Origin: Anaeramoeba flamelloides
Lineage: Eukaryota; Metamonada; Anaeramoebidae
Length of the DNA stretch: 64,000 bases
Direction of reading: 5' to 3'
Assembly: GCA_027625915.1 (NCBI GenBank)
Contig: JANTQA010000070.1
Location: 11,723,001-11,787,000, forward strand
Each line of letters begins with the position of its first letter. The first letter of the stretch is position 1. The position numbers and the translations under genes were made by a program. The notes under the pieces are model-generated. The model was not told the DNA's origin. It saw only the letters and a list, made by a program, of their open reading frames with translations, and made no database searches. Positions 24,457 to 37,252 of this stretch are shown here, piece after piece.

Positions 24457-27400
24457 ATGTCCCAACAATCAATCTATAGCCGAAAAGAGGCGTTACATTA
24501 CCTCAAGCCATTGAAAACGAAGTTTGGATCAAGAGAAGGCAAATACAAATTGCAACAAGAGTTTTTTGTTGAAAATGATCTTGAATTTAATCCAAATATT
24601 CAATCTGCTTTAAATTATCCATCAAACGAGGTTTGAAATTCTTGATTCTTTTTTCTTAATTCTTTTGATTCTTTTGTAAACAAAGAAAATTTATTTCAAA
24701 CCAAAATAAAAAAGAAAAAAAAATAAGAAGAAAAAAAAAAACCTTTCAAAAGTTGTTAAACAGGAAGCATGTTGTAAAAGTAATTAAATAATACAAGATC
24801 GAGAAATTAATTAACCAACCCAACAAAAAACAAATAAGTAGTATTTTAAAGCTATTTAACAAAAACACTCACTTTTTTTTTTTTATTCTTTTCTTTTCTT
24901 TTCTTTTCTTTTTGCACGACACCATAATAATATTTTAAATATCACACAACTCAATTATTTTTTTGGACTTAACTTTACCTTCAAAAATTTCTCATTTCCT
25001 TTAAGCAGATTCTGAAAATTAACTTTTTGTGGCTTGTTTCCTTACTTTTTAACGGAGAAGTGTTTTATTTTTTTGAATTACAAGCTAAATAACCATAATC
25101 TGCTGTGAAAAAAATTAGTTACCAATAGTTTTAAAAGTGTTCCTCAAAGCTCTTAAAAGAGTAAGTCAAATGATTTGAACAAGCAATTTTTTTTACCTTA
25201 TTATTCCGTACTTTTGGAAAAGATCTGTAAACTGAAAATTTTTTCTTAAAAAATTACTTGACTTTGTTAGCTCAAAATATAATGACTTAATTTGAAATGC
25301 TTTTGAATAAATATGTGTTTTTTTCATTAACTTTACTACTTTCCAGTAGGTGCACAAGGAAGAGAAAACTTGACAGTTTCTACAATCTTTTAAATGACAA
25401 CGAGTTTCATTTAATAAACCAATGATTTATTTGTGTTTTTTTTTTTTGTTTGGAAAAGGAAAAAGTATTTTCAATTTTCCATTGAAGGTGTTTCTTCTCC
25501 CAAACCACTTCCTTTCTTTGTTAAATACAATATAATGTTATTGTCCAAATAAAAATTTTGTGTGATTAAATTAAATCACGAGTAATAATCTATCACATCT
25601 ATATCACATAACTCATCTGACACACATGTGACAAAACTTTTTCTTACTTAAGGAATTAGCGTCACCATATATTTTTCTATAATCAAAGTATGTTGTTAAT
25701 TGGATGTAAATGATATTAGTGCTAAACATTTTACAAGGAATGGTGACTCTAAAAAATCTATTCTAATTATTATTGCACAATAAATTATTACCATTTTTTA
25801 CTAAATGATCAACATTAAAAATTATCATTTTGGAAATTTTTTTTTATTTAATTCCTTTTCCAAATCTAAAAATAGAAACTCAAAATAAGAATATTCTATG
25901 TATTTAATAATTCATATTTAGAACTTCCAAAAGTAACTATTTTTATAATTTTTTAATTTCAAAGATTAACTCAATAATCATCAACATTAAATCCCAAAGA
26001 CTGATTAGTTTTTTTTCCCTTGATAAAGATAATTGTAGCATCAATATATTTCCATGATTTCCGAAATAATTTGTCAAAAAGAATCAATGAAGTAATTTAT
26101 TTATTTTTTTAAAATTATTGAATTTTTTTGGCAATTAATCTACATTTCGTCAACAAAGTTAAGAAAGATATTTTGCAAAATTGTAGTCTGAAAATTGATA
26201 ATTCAACCTTCAAATTTGTGTCAAAATTGAGATTTTTTTACTGAAATACTTGTTTTTTTTTCAAAATACAATGGATTATTTTTAATTTATGGGATCAACA
26301 AATAATACAACTTTACGAATAGATTTTTTTAGAGAAATTTGAACCATGGCGCACTAATGTGATTACACCCAATAAGAACTTACTTTAATCTTAGACTTCT
26401 CCTTGGTTGAAGCTAATCACTTAAGACAGATTGATAATAATAAAAAAAAAATGTGCTAAATGTCAGACCTGATAGACACAGCACTGTGAGGGCTCATTTT
26501 TTATCTGAGTTGGCACACTTTTGTTCTGGGATAAGTTTATATCCCATTTCTATCTCACTGTGATGGTGAATTATTTTTGTTAGAGTAAATACATCAAATC
26601 TACTGATAAGTTTCCTCTTTCTTGTGAACCTACTGGAAAGTAGTGAAGTTAATGAAAAAATACAAACTAATTAAAAAAACAATGAAAATTTAGAAATCAT
26701 TTCTTATACTTGTGTTGTAATTCATTTTTAAGGTTTATAATCCCTGAAATTTGAAAACAGATTATCTTGTATTTGGTGTGCAGAATGTTCTTTTGGTTCT
26801 TAGCTGATCGATCTTCAACTTGGTATTAATTTTAATGTTGGTTAAAAAATGATAATTTTTTTTAATTTTTTTTTTTTTTTCCAAAATCCGAATTGAAGAG
26901 TGTAAGGCTAATAGATTAGAAGGTATTTTATTAATACGATTAATTTTCAGGTTTTCAACTGAAATTTTCATTTACTCTTTTGACAATTAACCTAATGAGA
27001 AAAAAAATTTTTTTAAAAGCTCCAAATAAAACCAAACCTAAATAAAAATTTCAATCTAAAACACACAAATCACATTTCCAGATAGCTTAAGTTGTATCCA
27101 ATATATTAGTCTTCCACTCTTCAATCCGGATTTCGGAAAAAAAAAAATAAATTGTCAAAAATTTACATTTTTGAACAACTCTTAAAACTCATACCAAAAC
27201 CAAGATCGATCAGCTAAGAACCAAATTAACAAGTCACTACACCCTACGTAAGATAATATCTTTTTACTGTTTCAGGGATTGTAAAACTTAAACCAACAAA
27301 AATTTATTCAAATAAAAAATAAAAATCAATTCCTGAAATCCCAAACAACAAATTATCAAATGTCAATTCGTACAGCCATTCCATTCTACTTTATAAACTT

Positions 27401-30400
27401 TTTTCTTTCCTTTAAGGGATTAGTAACCCTTATTTTTTTCTCCAAAGTGAAAAGTACACTTATTTTCGCAAAGATTCAATTAAATGTGATAAAAGCAAAC
27501 TCTTTTATCAACTTTAGAGAAATGAGTTCTCATTTTTAAAAGAATTTATTTTCCCCAATTAAATTTTCAATAAAAAAGATCTGATCTTTTTTTGTTTTTT
27601 TGAATTTTTCAATTTGAAAAACCAAAAGAAAAATTTGCAAAAATTTTTAATTTTATGAAATCTCACTTTTAGTAATTTCTCATAGTTTGTATTCACAAAT
27701 ATCTTGGAAATTTAATCTTTATTTAAAAATACAAGAAAAATAAACTCTTACTGAACCTTATTTTAGAAAACTATATTAAGTTAAAGATACTTTTCTAATG
27801 ACTGTGTTTATTCACTCTTTGATATTGAATTCATGAATTTTTTTACTTCAAACTCCCCTCTTTAACAGATTAAGTGTTTTTAAAACACTAAATCCTTAAC
27901 GATAAACCTTAAACCAAATATTTAAATTTTGAAGATCAGAAACATTTGATCTTATGTTTTATTTTCAATAATTTATTAAATTTCTTGAAATCTTTTTTTT
28001 TAATATAATTATTTTTGAAGGCAAGAGTTTTTAATTCCTCTTGTTTGTTCTATTTCCTAAATTTTTATTTATAAATAATTTCAAAGATTTTTAAAAATTT
28101 TTATTTCAAAAACTCTCAAATTTGATTCTTTTTTCCAAAATTTTACCTGCATTTCTTTTAATATTCCGAAATGATTAGCATGTTCAAATTCCAATTTGAA
28201 CTTTATTTTGGTTCTAAAAAAATCCACGATCTTTAAAAAAATTTTGTTAATATATTAAAAACTTGAATTATTTTTATTATTAATTCTTTTTATTTCTATT
28301 TGTAAATTTAAAGTCAGCGACTTATGTTAGTGTGAATAAAATTTTATTTCATTCTGAAAAAAATAAAAAAGAAACATTTAAAACAACAACAGAACTCGTT
28401 TATAATTATAAAAACGGGCTATATGTCTTTGACTTATTTTCAGGATCTATAGACTTTAAAAACAGATTTTTATATTATTACCCAATTCTTCATTTCCAAA
28501 TCAAAGAAGATGTCCATCAAAGTTCCCTAATTTTAGCTGTTCTTTTTAAAAACAATTCAATTTTTATTCAAAATCAAATTGAAGGAAAATCATATACCAT
28601 TAACAAAGATGCAATCACCACAAAGGTACCATTCACAGCAATCAAATTCGTACCAGACTCAGAGAATTCCGTAGCTGTTTCCGATATTCGTGGAAGAATT
28701 TGGTTTTTTTCTTGGAAACTTAAAGATCCTCAAAATAAAAACTATGGGATCCAAAAAAAGGATTTGTATGTTAATTTTTTCCTTTTTTTTTTTTTTTTTT
28801 TTTTTTTTTGATATTTTTCGTGAATAACTTTCGCAATATATGTATTTCGCTACAATTGCGGTATTTTTTATTTTTTCTAATTTCCAGTAATCGAAACCAA
28901 AAATAATATTAATTCTGATTTAAATATTAAAAATGTAATTGGGATTGTTGATCAATAAACTAACAAAGAAAAAAAATAACCAATAACAATAAAGCGAAAA
29001 CATTTTAATTTATTTTGAAAACATAAATAAAAACACTTTAATTTGGAATTGGATCAAGAGTATCTAAAAAAAGAAAAAATTGAATTTAATAAAGTTAATA
29101 TAATCTATTCTTTGATCATAAGAAATTTATCAAAAACCGATTTTTATTGAAAAAGTAATGTGCTTAAATTATAGAATTTTAATAATTTTTATCATAAAAT
29201 ATTTTTTGAAAAAAATATTTCAACCAAATTCCAAAATTTTAGACCCAGCTAAAATAAACCATAGGCAAAAAAAAAAATCAATTTATTGTATTTTTCCAAA
29301 CCTAATATAAAATCACATTTAAGTAACCCTTTATTAATGTTTTAATAAGTAATCATTTTAATCCAAATAAAAGAAAAAAATATAAAACAAAAAAAAAAAA
29401 AATCAGTGTTTCCAAAATAATGAAATGAGCTGAACAAAAAATTTATTAGTTAATTTGTTGAAATTTCACCAGCAATTGTTGATCGATCAAATGATAAGAT
29501 ATCATCAACCAATTTTGTGTAATTTTTCAATTTAACAGAACTCAACACTAACCTTCTTTCAACCATCGAAAAAAAAATCCAGATCTAACGAAACAGATTA
29601 CGTAACTTGGAAACAAGGAAATGAAAACAAAACAAAAAAGACAAAAAATGAAATAGTTTGTAAAATCAAAATTCTTTCCAAATTGAATTTAAAGTGCAAT
29701 ATTGTTATTCTTTCGACTGTTTAAACCGTGCCCAAATTTTTGGAATATAAACTCTTTTTCAAATAAAAGGGCACAAAAAATTTCAAGAATTATTCATAAA
29801 TGAATCAAATTAATTATAGTATCATTCAAAAATCTAAGAAACGCTTTAAAAAATAAAAAAACACCCAACTGAATCTTTAAAACTCATTAAAACAAAACAA
29901 TAAAAATTAAAATTCAATATTTTAAAAATTTGTGTGCACTTTTATTTGAAATGAGAAATCTCGTTTTGTAAATTGTAATGAAAAAAATTATAAACCCAAT
30001 AAAAACCTTTGAACAAGGCGAATTGGGAAAAAGTTCTCAACATTTTATTGATAATTCTTGACACGTCAAACTTTTGTTCTTTAAAGTCTCATATTCAAGA
30101 TAAAGCCACAATTCATCTGGTATTTTGTTGGAATGTTTTTTCTTTATTTCTCTTTTCTTTGTTCCATGCATAAATCCAATAATGGCATTTCTTAATTCCT
30201 ATTTCTAGCTCATTCGAAATCAAACTTTAACTGTTTCCATTTTAATACACAGGTAGATTATTTCCAAATTGGTTTCTTCTTATCTTGCTTTTTCATTTTC
30301 CAACTGTTCAATATCCAAAAATAAAAAAAGCAAAAAATGAAAAAATGAATAATTAAAATGAAAATTACCAATAAGTAATTATCTTATTAACAATCAAATT

Positions 30401-31919
30401 CGATGGTATTGACGATTTGAGAGGTGTGCCCTTTTGTTTGAAAAATAGTTTAGTATAGTTTAAAGAATAACAGTACAAAACTTTCAAAAATTAATTAAAA
30501 TTTGTAAATCATTATTTATTTTTTTTTACTTGGGGATATGGATCTGAAGGTTTCTTTAACTCAAATAATAAATTAAAAATTGAATTCAGGGGTATTTTAA
30601 TTGGAAATTGGTGCTTATTTAAATTAAAACAAAATTCTGAATAAAGCATTATTACGTGTGCTAAAACATATATATATTTACATCTTATTCTAAAAAAAAA
30701 TTATTTTTTCTTAATTTTTCTCAAAATTTAACATTTTAGGATGAGATATTATAAAAATAATTCAGGAAAAAACCCTTTTGGGATTGTAAATTGCGGTAAG
30801 CATTTTATCAAGCAATTTGAATATTCAAATGATTTGAATAAAATTGCTTATGTTGATAAAGGCGGGTTTTTTAGAATAATAAATTTGTTAGATGAAAAGA
30901 TCATATTAAGTTATAAATCATTATTTGGTGGATTTACGTGTTTATCTTGGTCAGAAGATGATGCATATGTTTTAACTGGTGGAGAAGATGATACCGTTTG
31001 CCTTTGGGATGTTAAAAATAGATGCCTACTGGCCAGATGTCTAGGGCATCAGAATTGGGTTAGTTCTGTAAAGTTTGATGTGTTTTTTATGAATTATTTA
31101 GAAAATACCAATAAATTCTTCAAAAATAACATTAAAATTAAAAATAATGAAAATATTAATAACGAATGTGATAGATATGAAAAAAAGGAAAATATTAATA
31201 AAAATGAAAATGATGAAAAAGATGAAGAGAAAGAAAATGAAAAAGAAATAGAGATAAAAAAAGGAAATGAAAATAATTTAAATGAAAATGAAAATAAAAA
31301 AGAAAACGAAGGCAATAAAGATGAAGATGAAGAAATAGAGACAAAGAAAAAGTATAAAAACAACGAAAATGAAAAAAATCAAAATTCTGAAAAGAAAAAG
31401 CAATCAGAAGATGAGATTAGAAGAAACAAAAACGATCAGATTGAAAATTTGAAAAAAAATGAGAAGAAAAAAAAAACTTTAAGATTTGGTTCTGTTGGAG
31501 AAGATGGAATCCTTTGTATTTTTGAAATCAGACTTCAGGCACAGAAAAAAAATAATAATAAAAATTTAAAAAAAAATGCAAATGAAAATGAAAATGAAAA
31601 TGAAAATGAAAATGAAAATGAAAATGAATATGAAAATGAAAAAGAAAATCAAAATCAAAATCAAAAGAAAAAGGAATTTGGCAATGATTTAACTCAATAT
31701 TGCGAAATACCACCGTTTAATGAAGAAGATGATCTAAATTATTATCCAATTGTAAAGCGTAAAGTTTCCTATTCACCACTTTCAGATCTCAGATTCACAA
31801 CCAACTATATCCTAGTATCAACAAAAACTGGTATTGTAAAAAGCTTTATAAGACCAACTTCAGAAAAAAAAAAAAAAATTCATTTGAATAAATTTCATTC
31901 TTTTAAAAATAAATATTAA
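24457..31919 (+). CDS. WDR20/DMWD/CreC-type WD40 repeat protein (three exons)
   Basis: Exons 24457-24630, 28314-28765, 30740-31919, in phase, 601 residues. The family (human WDR20 and DMWD, fungal CreC) is a beta-propeller cofactor of USP12/USP46-class deubiquitinases. Diagnostic segments appear in the expected order: KTKFGSREGKYKL near the N terminus, FTAIKFVPDSEN in exon 2, and then FGGFTCLSW, TGGEDDTVCLWD, LGHQNWVSSVKFD and LRFGSVGEDGILCIFE in exon 3. The C terminus has SDLRFTTNYILVST followed by a basic tail. Between propeller blades there are two low-complexity insertions rich in Lys, Glu and Asn (encoded about 31125-31470 and 31545-31670), which are absent from the animal and fungal proteins. 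The start at 24457 is the first ATG; the upstream open frame begins without ATG. Introns 1 (3.7 kb) and 2 (2.0 kb) contain inverted-repeat elements. A partner deubiquitinase is not seen in this window. Confidence 0.88.
25316..26665. mobile_element. 1.35-kb inverted-repeat element in WDR20-type intron 1
   Basis: The left terminal segment (ttttttcattaacttt, actactttccagtaggt, cacaagga) is repeated inverted at about 26595-26665 with a few mismatches. The interior is non-coding and holds smaller palindromes, such as 25650-25755, where cgtcaccat pairs with atggtgac. It is probably a non-autonomous DNA transposon. Confidence 0.65.
26726..27294. mobile_element. Foldback element in WDR20-type intron 1
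   Basis: Three matched blocks occur in mirror order: ataatccctgaaa near 26738 with tttcagggatt near 27270; ttggttcttagctgatcg with atctt near 26793 with its inverse near 27205; aaatccg with attgaagagtg near 26883 with its inverse near 27120. Arms are about 220 bp and the central spacer about 160 bp. Confidence 0.75.
29250..29754 (+). repeat. Dispersed repeat in WDR20-type intron 2, copy 1
   Basis: About 500 bp match 47890-48390 in the same orientation (aaaagaaaaaaatataaaac, gataagatatcatcaacca, ctcaacactaaccttct, ggaaatgaaaac, gtttaaac). A partial copy lies at 38240-38350. The copy at 47.9 kb keeps a 62-codon open stretch, but no protein family is recognised. Confidence 0.65.
29755..30445 (+). 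mobile_element. 691-bp MITE-like element, copy 1 (copy 2 at 39275-39967)
   Basis: The terminal inverted repeats are tttttcaaataaaaggg + cac on the left and tttttcaaacaaaaggg + cac read inward from the right. A full-length relative with the same internal blocks (tttatttgaaatgagaaatct, aattgggaaaaagtt, caattcatctgg, agctcattcgaaatcaaact) lies at 39275-39967, about 80 percent identical by eye. Non-coding. Confidence 0.8.
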
Positions 31920-32502
31920 TTCAAATAAAAATAAATAAATATTTTTTATTATTTTGAGATTTATTTTTTTTCTTAACAAAAGAATTTGTTTTTTTTTTGT
32001 TAAAAAAAAGAATAGAGAAGAAGAATAATCAAAAACTCTATTCAAATTTTGAGGGTAGGAGTTGAAAAAGAAAAATGGCAGTGATAAATTCATATCTTCT
32101 TATATGTGATTGTCTTGTATTAGGATTAACTTCTGGTAAAGCACTGTAATAATGACTTATATTTGGATCAACTTCTGTCAAGAGTAGTATTACAAAAAAA
32201 AATTAGTAGAATAATGATATTTTTGAAATTTTCGCCTTAATTAACAGAAAAATAAACAACTACCAACCCATTCAACACTTATAGTTTTAAAAAACATTTT
32301 AATAAAGTTTTTGCTTTTTTTTCTTATTTGTTAACTCTATTTTTTTTCTTGTTTTTCATTCTCTGTTTCTTCTCTTTGTTTAAATGATAAACTTTTCTTC
32401 AAAAAATAACTCAAAAAAATTATGTTTTTAAGGTAAAATTTAACATAAATTATAGTTTGAATGAAAAACTTTAAATAAATTTTAGGTTTTAAGGTTGTAC
32501 TG

Positions 32503-32897
32503 TAGAGTGCCGTCAAGTGCCTAGCTTTTCCAAAATCAAAAGAATAGAGAAAAATCTTTGATTTTGCTCAATTCTTTTAAATTCTGGAAAAGCTAAAGGC
32601 GGTTTTTTTGAGGTTTTCTGTTTTATTTGTTAAATCTATAGATTTCCGTTAGGTTTTTTTTGGGGGTTATTTTTTATTTCTGAAGTTTTCTATGTTTTTT
32701 TTACTTTTTGAAATAAACAGAAAATTTTAATAAATTTTTGCTTTATTCCAAAAAGTAACAAAAACCAAACGAAAATCTATTGAATTTCCAAATAAACAGA
32801 AAACTCAAGAAAATCTAAATGCGGTTTTTTTGAATTTAAAAAAATGGAGTAAAATCTTTGATTTAATTCAACTGTTGAATTCTGGAAAAGCTAACGA
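32503..32897. mobile_element. Hairpin-family element, about 395 bp
   Basis: It starts gtagagtgccgtcaagtgcc and then forms a 74-bp near-palindrome at 32521-32594 (agcttttccaaaatcaaaag ... ctggaaaagct). It ends in a second one at 32831-32892. The middle repeats aataaacagaaaa and gaggttttctg phrases, as in the 6333-6831 element. Confidence 0.7.
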
Positions 32898-34787
32898 TTT
32901 TTTTTTTTATTGAGAAATAAATGGAAAATTAAATAAATTATTATTTTATTTCTCAAATTAAAAAAAAAACAAGTAGTAAATAGGTGGTAATTCTCTTGAA
33001 TCTTCTCTCTTAATATAAAAAAAAAAAAAAAAGAAAAAAATTTTACAATCGAAAATTATTAAATAATCACTGCTTTTTTTAATTGATTTTTGATAATAAG
33101 ATAAGATTTTTAAGATTAGATGCTTGAATAAAAATAATTTTGTTAGAATAATCCAAAACGAAAAAAAATTGGTCAAAGGGTTTTTTTCTTTTTATTTACT
33201 TAATAAATTTTAGAAGAATGGATAGAACCATCTAAATTAGTTTTGTTGGTGTTTAATTATAAGAAAACTCTAAAGAATATTTGATGATTGTATCAAATGC
33301 TTACTAAATCCTTTTTTGATAATATGGATCATTTTATTCGATTTATTACTGTCAATCATATCAAAATGTTAGTTGTTTCAAAAAATGAAATAATTTTTTT
33401 GAAGGTTACTAATCTGTTTCCTGTTAATTTGTATGATTACGGGGATGATACCTCTTTTTTGTTTTTCCCACAAGTTAATTAAGAACTTAAATTCGGATTT
33501 ATTCAATTTAACTTGATAAACCGACTTCTGTTTCAACTTTTGAGAAAGGAATTATCATTACTAAAATTATTAATTTTTCCAATTCTATCAAATGAAAATT
33601 GTGAACAATATAATGGTTTCCAAACTACTATAATCCGAGTTTCAAAATACAGTACATCCTTTTTTTTCTTCTTGTCACAATGTAACATCTAATTAACTAC
33701 CCAATTTATTACCAAAGTTTAAATTGATTTTGAAAGTAAACTCTTTATGTATTAAGAGATTAATCTCGATTAAATTTTTTTACCTAAATTTAAGAGATTG
33801 AGAATATTTTTACCAATTATTAAGATTTTTTAAAAACATGTTTATTTTCAATATTAAACTCATTTCTAGATAAGGAATACTTATTTAGAAATCGACCAAA
33901 AAAAAAATAATAATAGAGACTCGTTCCTTAAGTAAAATTTAAATTATGTTGAAAATTGTTTCAAAATTTTTGAGGTAATTTTGGTGATTTTTCTGAAATT
34001 TTTTCTTTTTTGGTTTTCAAATTGTATGAAATAAATTGGATCTTTTTTTTAATATAAATTTTCTAATTTGATCATTATATTTTTCCGATTTCTTTTTTAA
34101 AAAATAGAACTTTTTGAAACTTATATCATATTTACTTATAGTTTATTTTCAGGACAATGATCATTTCTTGTTTTGGTTTTCTATAAAAAAAAACACGATT
34201 GTTATTTTGAAACATGGATTAAAATTTTCTTTAAACATCTATTTGACAACAAAAAATAGTCAATCAAAATTTCTTCTGCCTCTTTCTATTTGGATTTTGG
34301 GATCAATTTCTTAAAGCCAATAAGAAAAATTTGAAAAAAATTTTAAATTTTTATGAAATCTACCTTTTATTAATTTCTAATAATTTATGAACAAATGACC
34401 TTTCATTTTTAATCTTATTTTATAAATACAATAAAAATAAATCGAATATAATGACTCTTCAAAGATCTTCAAAAATAGATCTTTTATTTGATTTCGAAAT
34501 ATTTATTAAATTCCTTGAAATTTAAAAGATTATCTTATATTCTTTTCTAAATATTAAGAGTATAAACAACAAACTATTAATATGAAAAAAACAGTTATTT
34601 GAGAATATTTATTATTTTTTTGTTTGTACTTAATTATAAATTTGAATGAATTGTATTTGTTTGAAAATTTTTTAAAAAGAAATATTAAACCAAAACATAA
34701 TCAAAATCTCAACAGTTAGAAATTAAAACCCCAGTTATTATTGATCACCTATGAATCTAACTACTTTCATACTTGAATTCGAATTTT

Positions 34788-35015
34788 CTAAATCTACTTT
34801 CAACAAAACCAGAGAGTCAGTTTCACTTTCAAGAAACAAACTTTCAAGGAAATTTAAGGAACATAAAAATCCCAAATTAAGGCACAAAATTTTTTTTCGT
34901 AAAATAATTAAAGTTTTAAAAATTCCAAATTTTGCATCTTAATTTGAGATTCTTATCTGTTCCTTAAATTTGGTTGAAATTTTGTTTCTTGAAAGTGAAA
35001 TTGATTGTATTTAGA
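34788..35015. repeat. Foldback element upstream of the GPCR
   Basis: Inverted arms of about 75 bp (tctaaat, tttcactttcaagaaacaaa, aaatttaaggaaca, aaattaag with gcaaaattt) face each other around a spacer of about 45 bp. It ends about 280 bp before the receptor ATG. Confidence 0.8.
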
Positions 35016-35294
35016 CAACTTTAAAAATTCATAATGGAGTTGAAAAATGATCAGATAATAACAACAATACCAATGCTTTTTACCTAACATACATTAGCCT
35101 TTTTTCTCATTTCAAGGAATAACAACCTTCATAATCCCAGACACTTATTCTTTTATTTGTGTTGGTTGAAATTAATTATGTGGTTGTGGGAAATCTTTTA
35201 GTAAAACAATTAATCTCTCTCTTAATTGAGGAAAAAAAAATTTTTTACTTTTTATAAAAGATTTCGTAAAGTATTTCAGAGGGAACCAGAAGAC

Positions 35295-36407
35295 ATGGAA
35301 AGATTCTTTCATAAAGAAATAATATTCCAGGAGTCAGTTCTAATCAATATTCTTTCAATTACTCTAAAACAAGGCAAATATAAGACATTTTTTCCCAATA
35401 ACAACATAACAGCAAATAACAAATCAAGAATGGTGTTTGATACAGCGCAACAAAAAGTGACTGTTGTTTTTGTGGTCTTGTGTTTGTTTGGGTACCTTCA
35501 AATTATTATTGTCTATCTCAAACTAGGGCTCCTGAAGAAACTCAACCACAAATTAACCTTCACCCTTGCGATCTACGATTCTCTTTCGTCGATAACCTTT
35601 TTCCTTCCGGGCTCTTCAAGTAAGGCGCTTTGCAAATTACAGACATACATCAGCTCCTTTTTGACAGTGCTCCCGCCCTTTTGGTGTGCGTCCATTGCGC
35701 TGCTGACCTTCTTAGTGATCGTCAAAAGGACCGTTTCGCGAAAGATGGAGCAGCTTTATCGGTTTCTACATATCTTTAGCCTGATCGGAGCAACGGTGTG
35801 GATGATTGTAACAATCCTTTATTCGAAACCCAAGCCAATCAAAGATTACTGGTGCCTCATCCAGGGCAACATGCTACTGGCGCAATACATCTGGTATTGG
35901 GTCGCGATTGCGCTGTGTTTAATCTTTTCCATCATCTCGATCAACCGTATCAGCCAAATCATCAAAATACATGAAATGAATAGTCGGGACAACAAGAAGG
36001 AAACCATAAGTGTGCAATACAAAATGGTTTCCATCCCTTTAGTTTTCGTTTGGTGCTATATATGGCCAACGATCAACCGTGTGTATGAAATAAAAAATTT
36101 GGAGCCTCCACGTTGGATTCAATGGATGCACGTCATTAATTTCTCTTTGACGGGAATCATTTTTTGTTTGATCTTCATTTGGTTGACGCCACAGATCAGA
36201 GAACGCGTCTTGCATTGGATTCTTTGTAAAGAAAAAACAAAATGGAAACAAATGGACACGATCAACAAAAAGAAGAGATCCCCTTTAGACGAAAGCAATG
36301 ACAAAGAACAGCATTTACTTTACAACTCGAGCTCCATAGATAGTTCCTTGTCAGACGAGGAACATGAAAAACAATCAAACTCAAGTTCCCATAGCCTTGA
36401 AAATTAA
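35295..36407 (+). CDS. Class E (cAMP-receptor-like) seven-transmembrane receptor
   Basis: Single exon, 370 residues from the first in-frame ATG. Seven hydrophobic segments lie near residues 55-75, 86-105, 113-144, 155-177, 197-218, 244-264 and 275-297. Cys113 at the start of TM3 and Cys187 in the second extracellular loop (DYWCLIQG) are placed for the usual disulfide. TM6 contains VFVWCYIWPTINRVYE and TM7 ends WLTPQIRERV, a pattern seen in Dictyostelium cAR/Crl receptors. The N-terminal region has Asn glycosylation sequons (NIT, NKS). The cytoplasmic tail is Ser- and acid-rich, as in receptors controlled by phosphorylation. The alternative start at 35430 would give 325 residues beginning just before TM1. 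From about 35450 to 36350 the base composition is much more GC-rich than the surroundings and than most other exons here. Ligand and G-protein coupling cannot be told from sequence. Confidence 0.83.
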   Translation: MERFFHKEIIFQESVLINILSITLKQGKYKTFFPNNNITANNKSRMVFDTAQQKVTVVFVVLCLFGYLQIIIVYLKLGLLKKLNHKLTFTLAIYDSLSSITFFLPGSSSKALCKLQTYISSFLTVLPPFWCASIALLTFLVIVKRTVSRKMEQLYRFLHIFSLIGATVWMIVTILYSKPKPIKDYWCLIQGNMLLAQYIWYWVAIALCLIFSIISINRISQIIKIHEMNSRDNKKETISVQYKMVSIPLVFVWCYIWPTINRVYEIKNLEPPRWIQWMHVINFSLTGIIFCLIFIWLTPQIRERVLHWILCKEKTKWKQMDTINKKKRSPLDESNDKEQHLLYNSSSIDSSLSDEEHEKQSNSSSHSLEN

Positions 36408-36856
36408 TTGCCTGGCTTGTTTTTTCTTGTTTATTTCTTTTTAATTAATCGCCTTTAATGAAGAAAAAAAAATTAGATTTGTCTTTTAGAAAAGCTTTCA
36501 CTTTTGTTATTACCCAAAGAGGAAATTGCAAGTTTTTATTTCTTTCATCGAATTGAGATTTGCTTCTTGTTATTTTGTTAATTTAGATACTCCCTCAAAC
36601 ACTTTGGGGGTTTTCATTACTTTGGGTTGTGTATTAAATGCTATCTGTGTTTGAATAACAGTTAAGATTACCTTTATGTTTAACTTGCTATTTATTGACC
36701 AAAACAAATTCCAAGTTAATTTATGTTTTTAAAATTTTTTCATTTTTCTCCTAATTTTAATTTTTATTACTGATAAATTCGAATAAATTTCATTAATTTT
36801 TTAATTCATTTTCCATTTTTATAAATCTTCGAACTGTTTCTTATCAATGATTCCAG

Positions 36857-37009
36857 GACAAAGAATATTTTGAAGAAACAACTAATTTTACAGAGTTTCT
36901 TAACACTGGACTTCATAAAATGCTTAATTCAAAGCTTGAGTATAATAATTTCAAAAAGGAAAATCAAGTAAAAATTTTCGACCATTTATTAGAATTTATC
37001 AGTATTTTG
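36857..37009 (+). CDS. Isolated coding-like exon, 51 codons, host gene unknown
   Basis: A fully open 153-bp stretch lies between a good acceptor (ttccag) and donor (gtaaaa), phase 0 at both ends. It encodes an acidic/amphipathic segment that includes FTEFLNTGLHKML and FDHLLEFISIL. I do not recognise the family. Neighbouring exons were not found on either side, so this is either part of a gene whose other exons are short and hidden, or a relic. A diverged copy of the exon with its flanks lies at 63479-63631. The GPCR stop codon is 450 bp upstream in a finished frame, so this is not an obvious continuation of that gene. Confidence 0.4.
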
Positions 37010-37252
37010 GTAAAAAACATTTTCTTCTTTTTTGAATTACAACTTTCCGTGAAAAGGTTCTAAAGCCAAAATACGTTTAATGTAAATGTCTTTTCACAAT
37101 ATTTACAACAAATCTTGAGAATAATTGAGGTTAAGGCAAAGAAAATAACTAAAATTGAAAATAATCTGGTTTGATTTGGGTAATAAACAGAACATTCAAA
37201 AATTTACAAATTTTTATGAATAGTATTCAACTCATTTTATGTGAAAAGAATT

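Larger units (their letters stand above)
31920..35294. other. Intergenic region between the WDR20-type gene and the GPCR
   Basis: It holds a hairpin-family element (about 32503-32897), a foldback (34788-35015) and AT-rich filler. Frames at 33288 and 34114 are open for about 65 codons but show no family, no splice context and no ATG in the first case, so they are not called. Confidence 0.65.

Noticed and set aside
34751-34942. 63-codon frame with ATG (MNLTTFILEF...)
   Set aside because: It runs through one arm and the loop of a foldback element; codon content follows the repeat.
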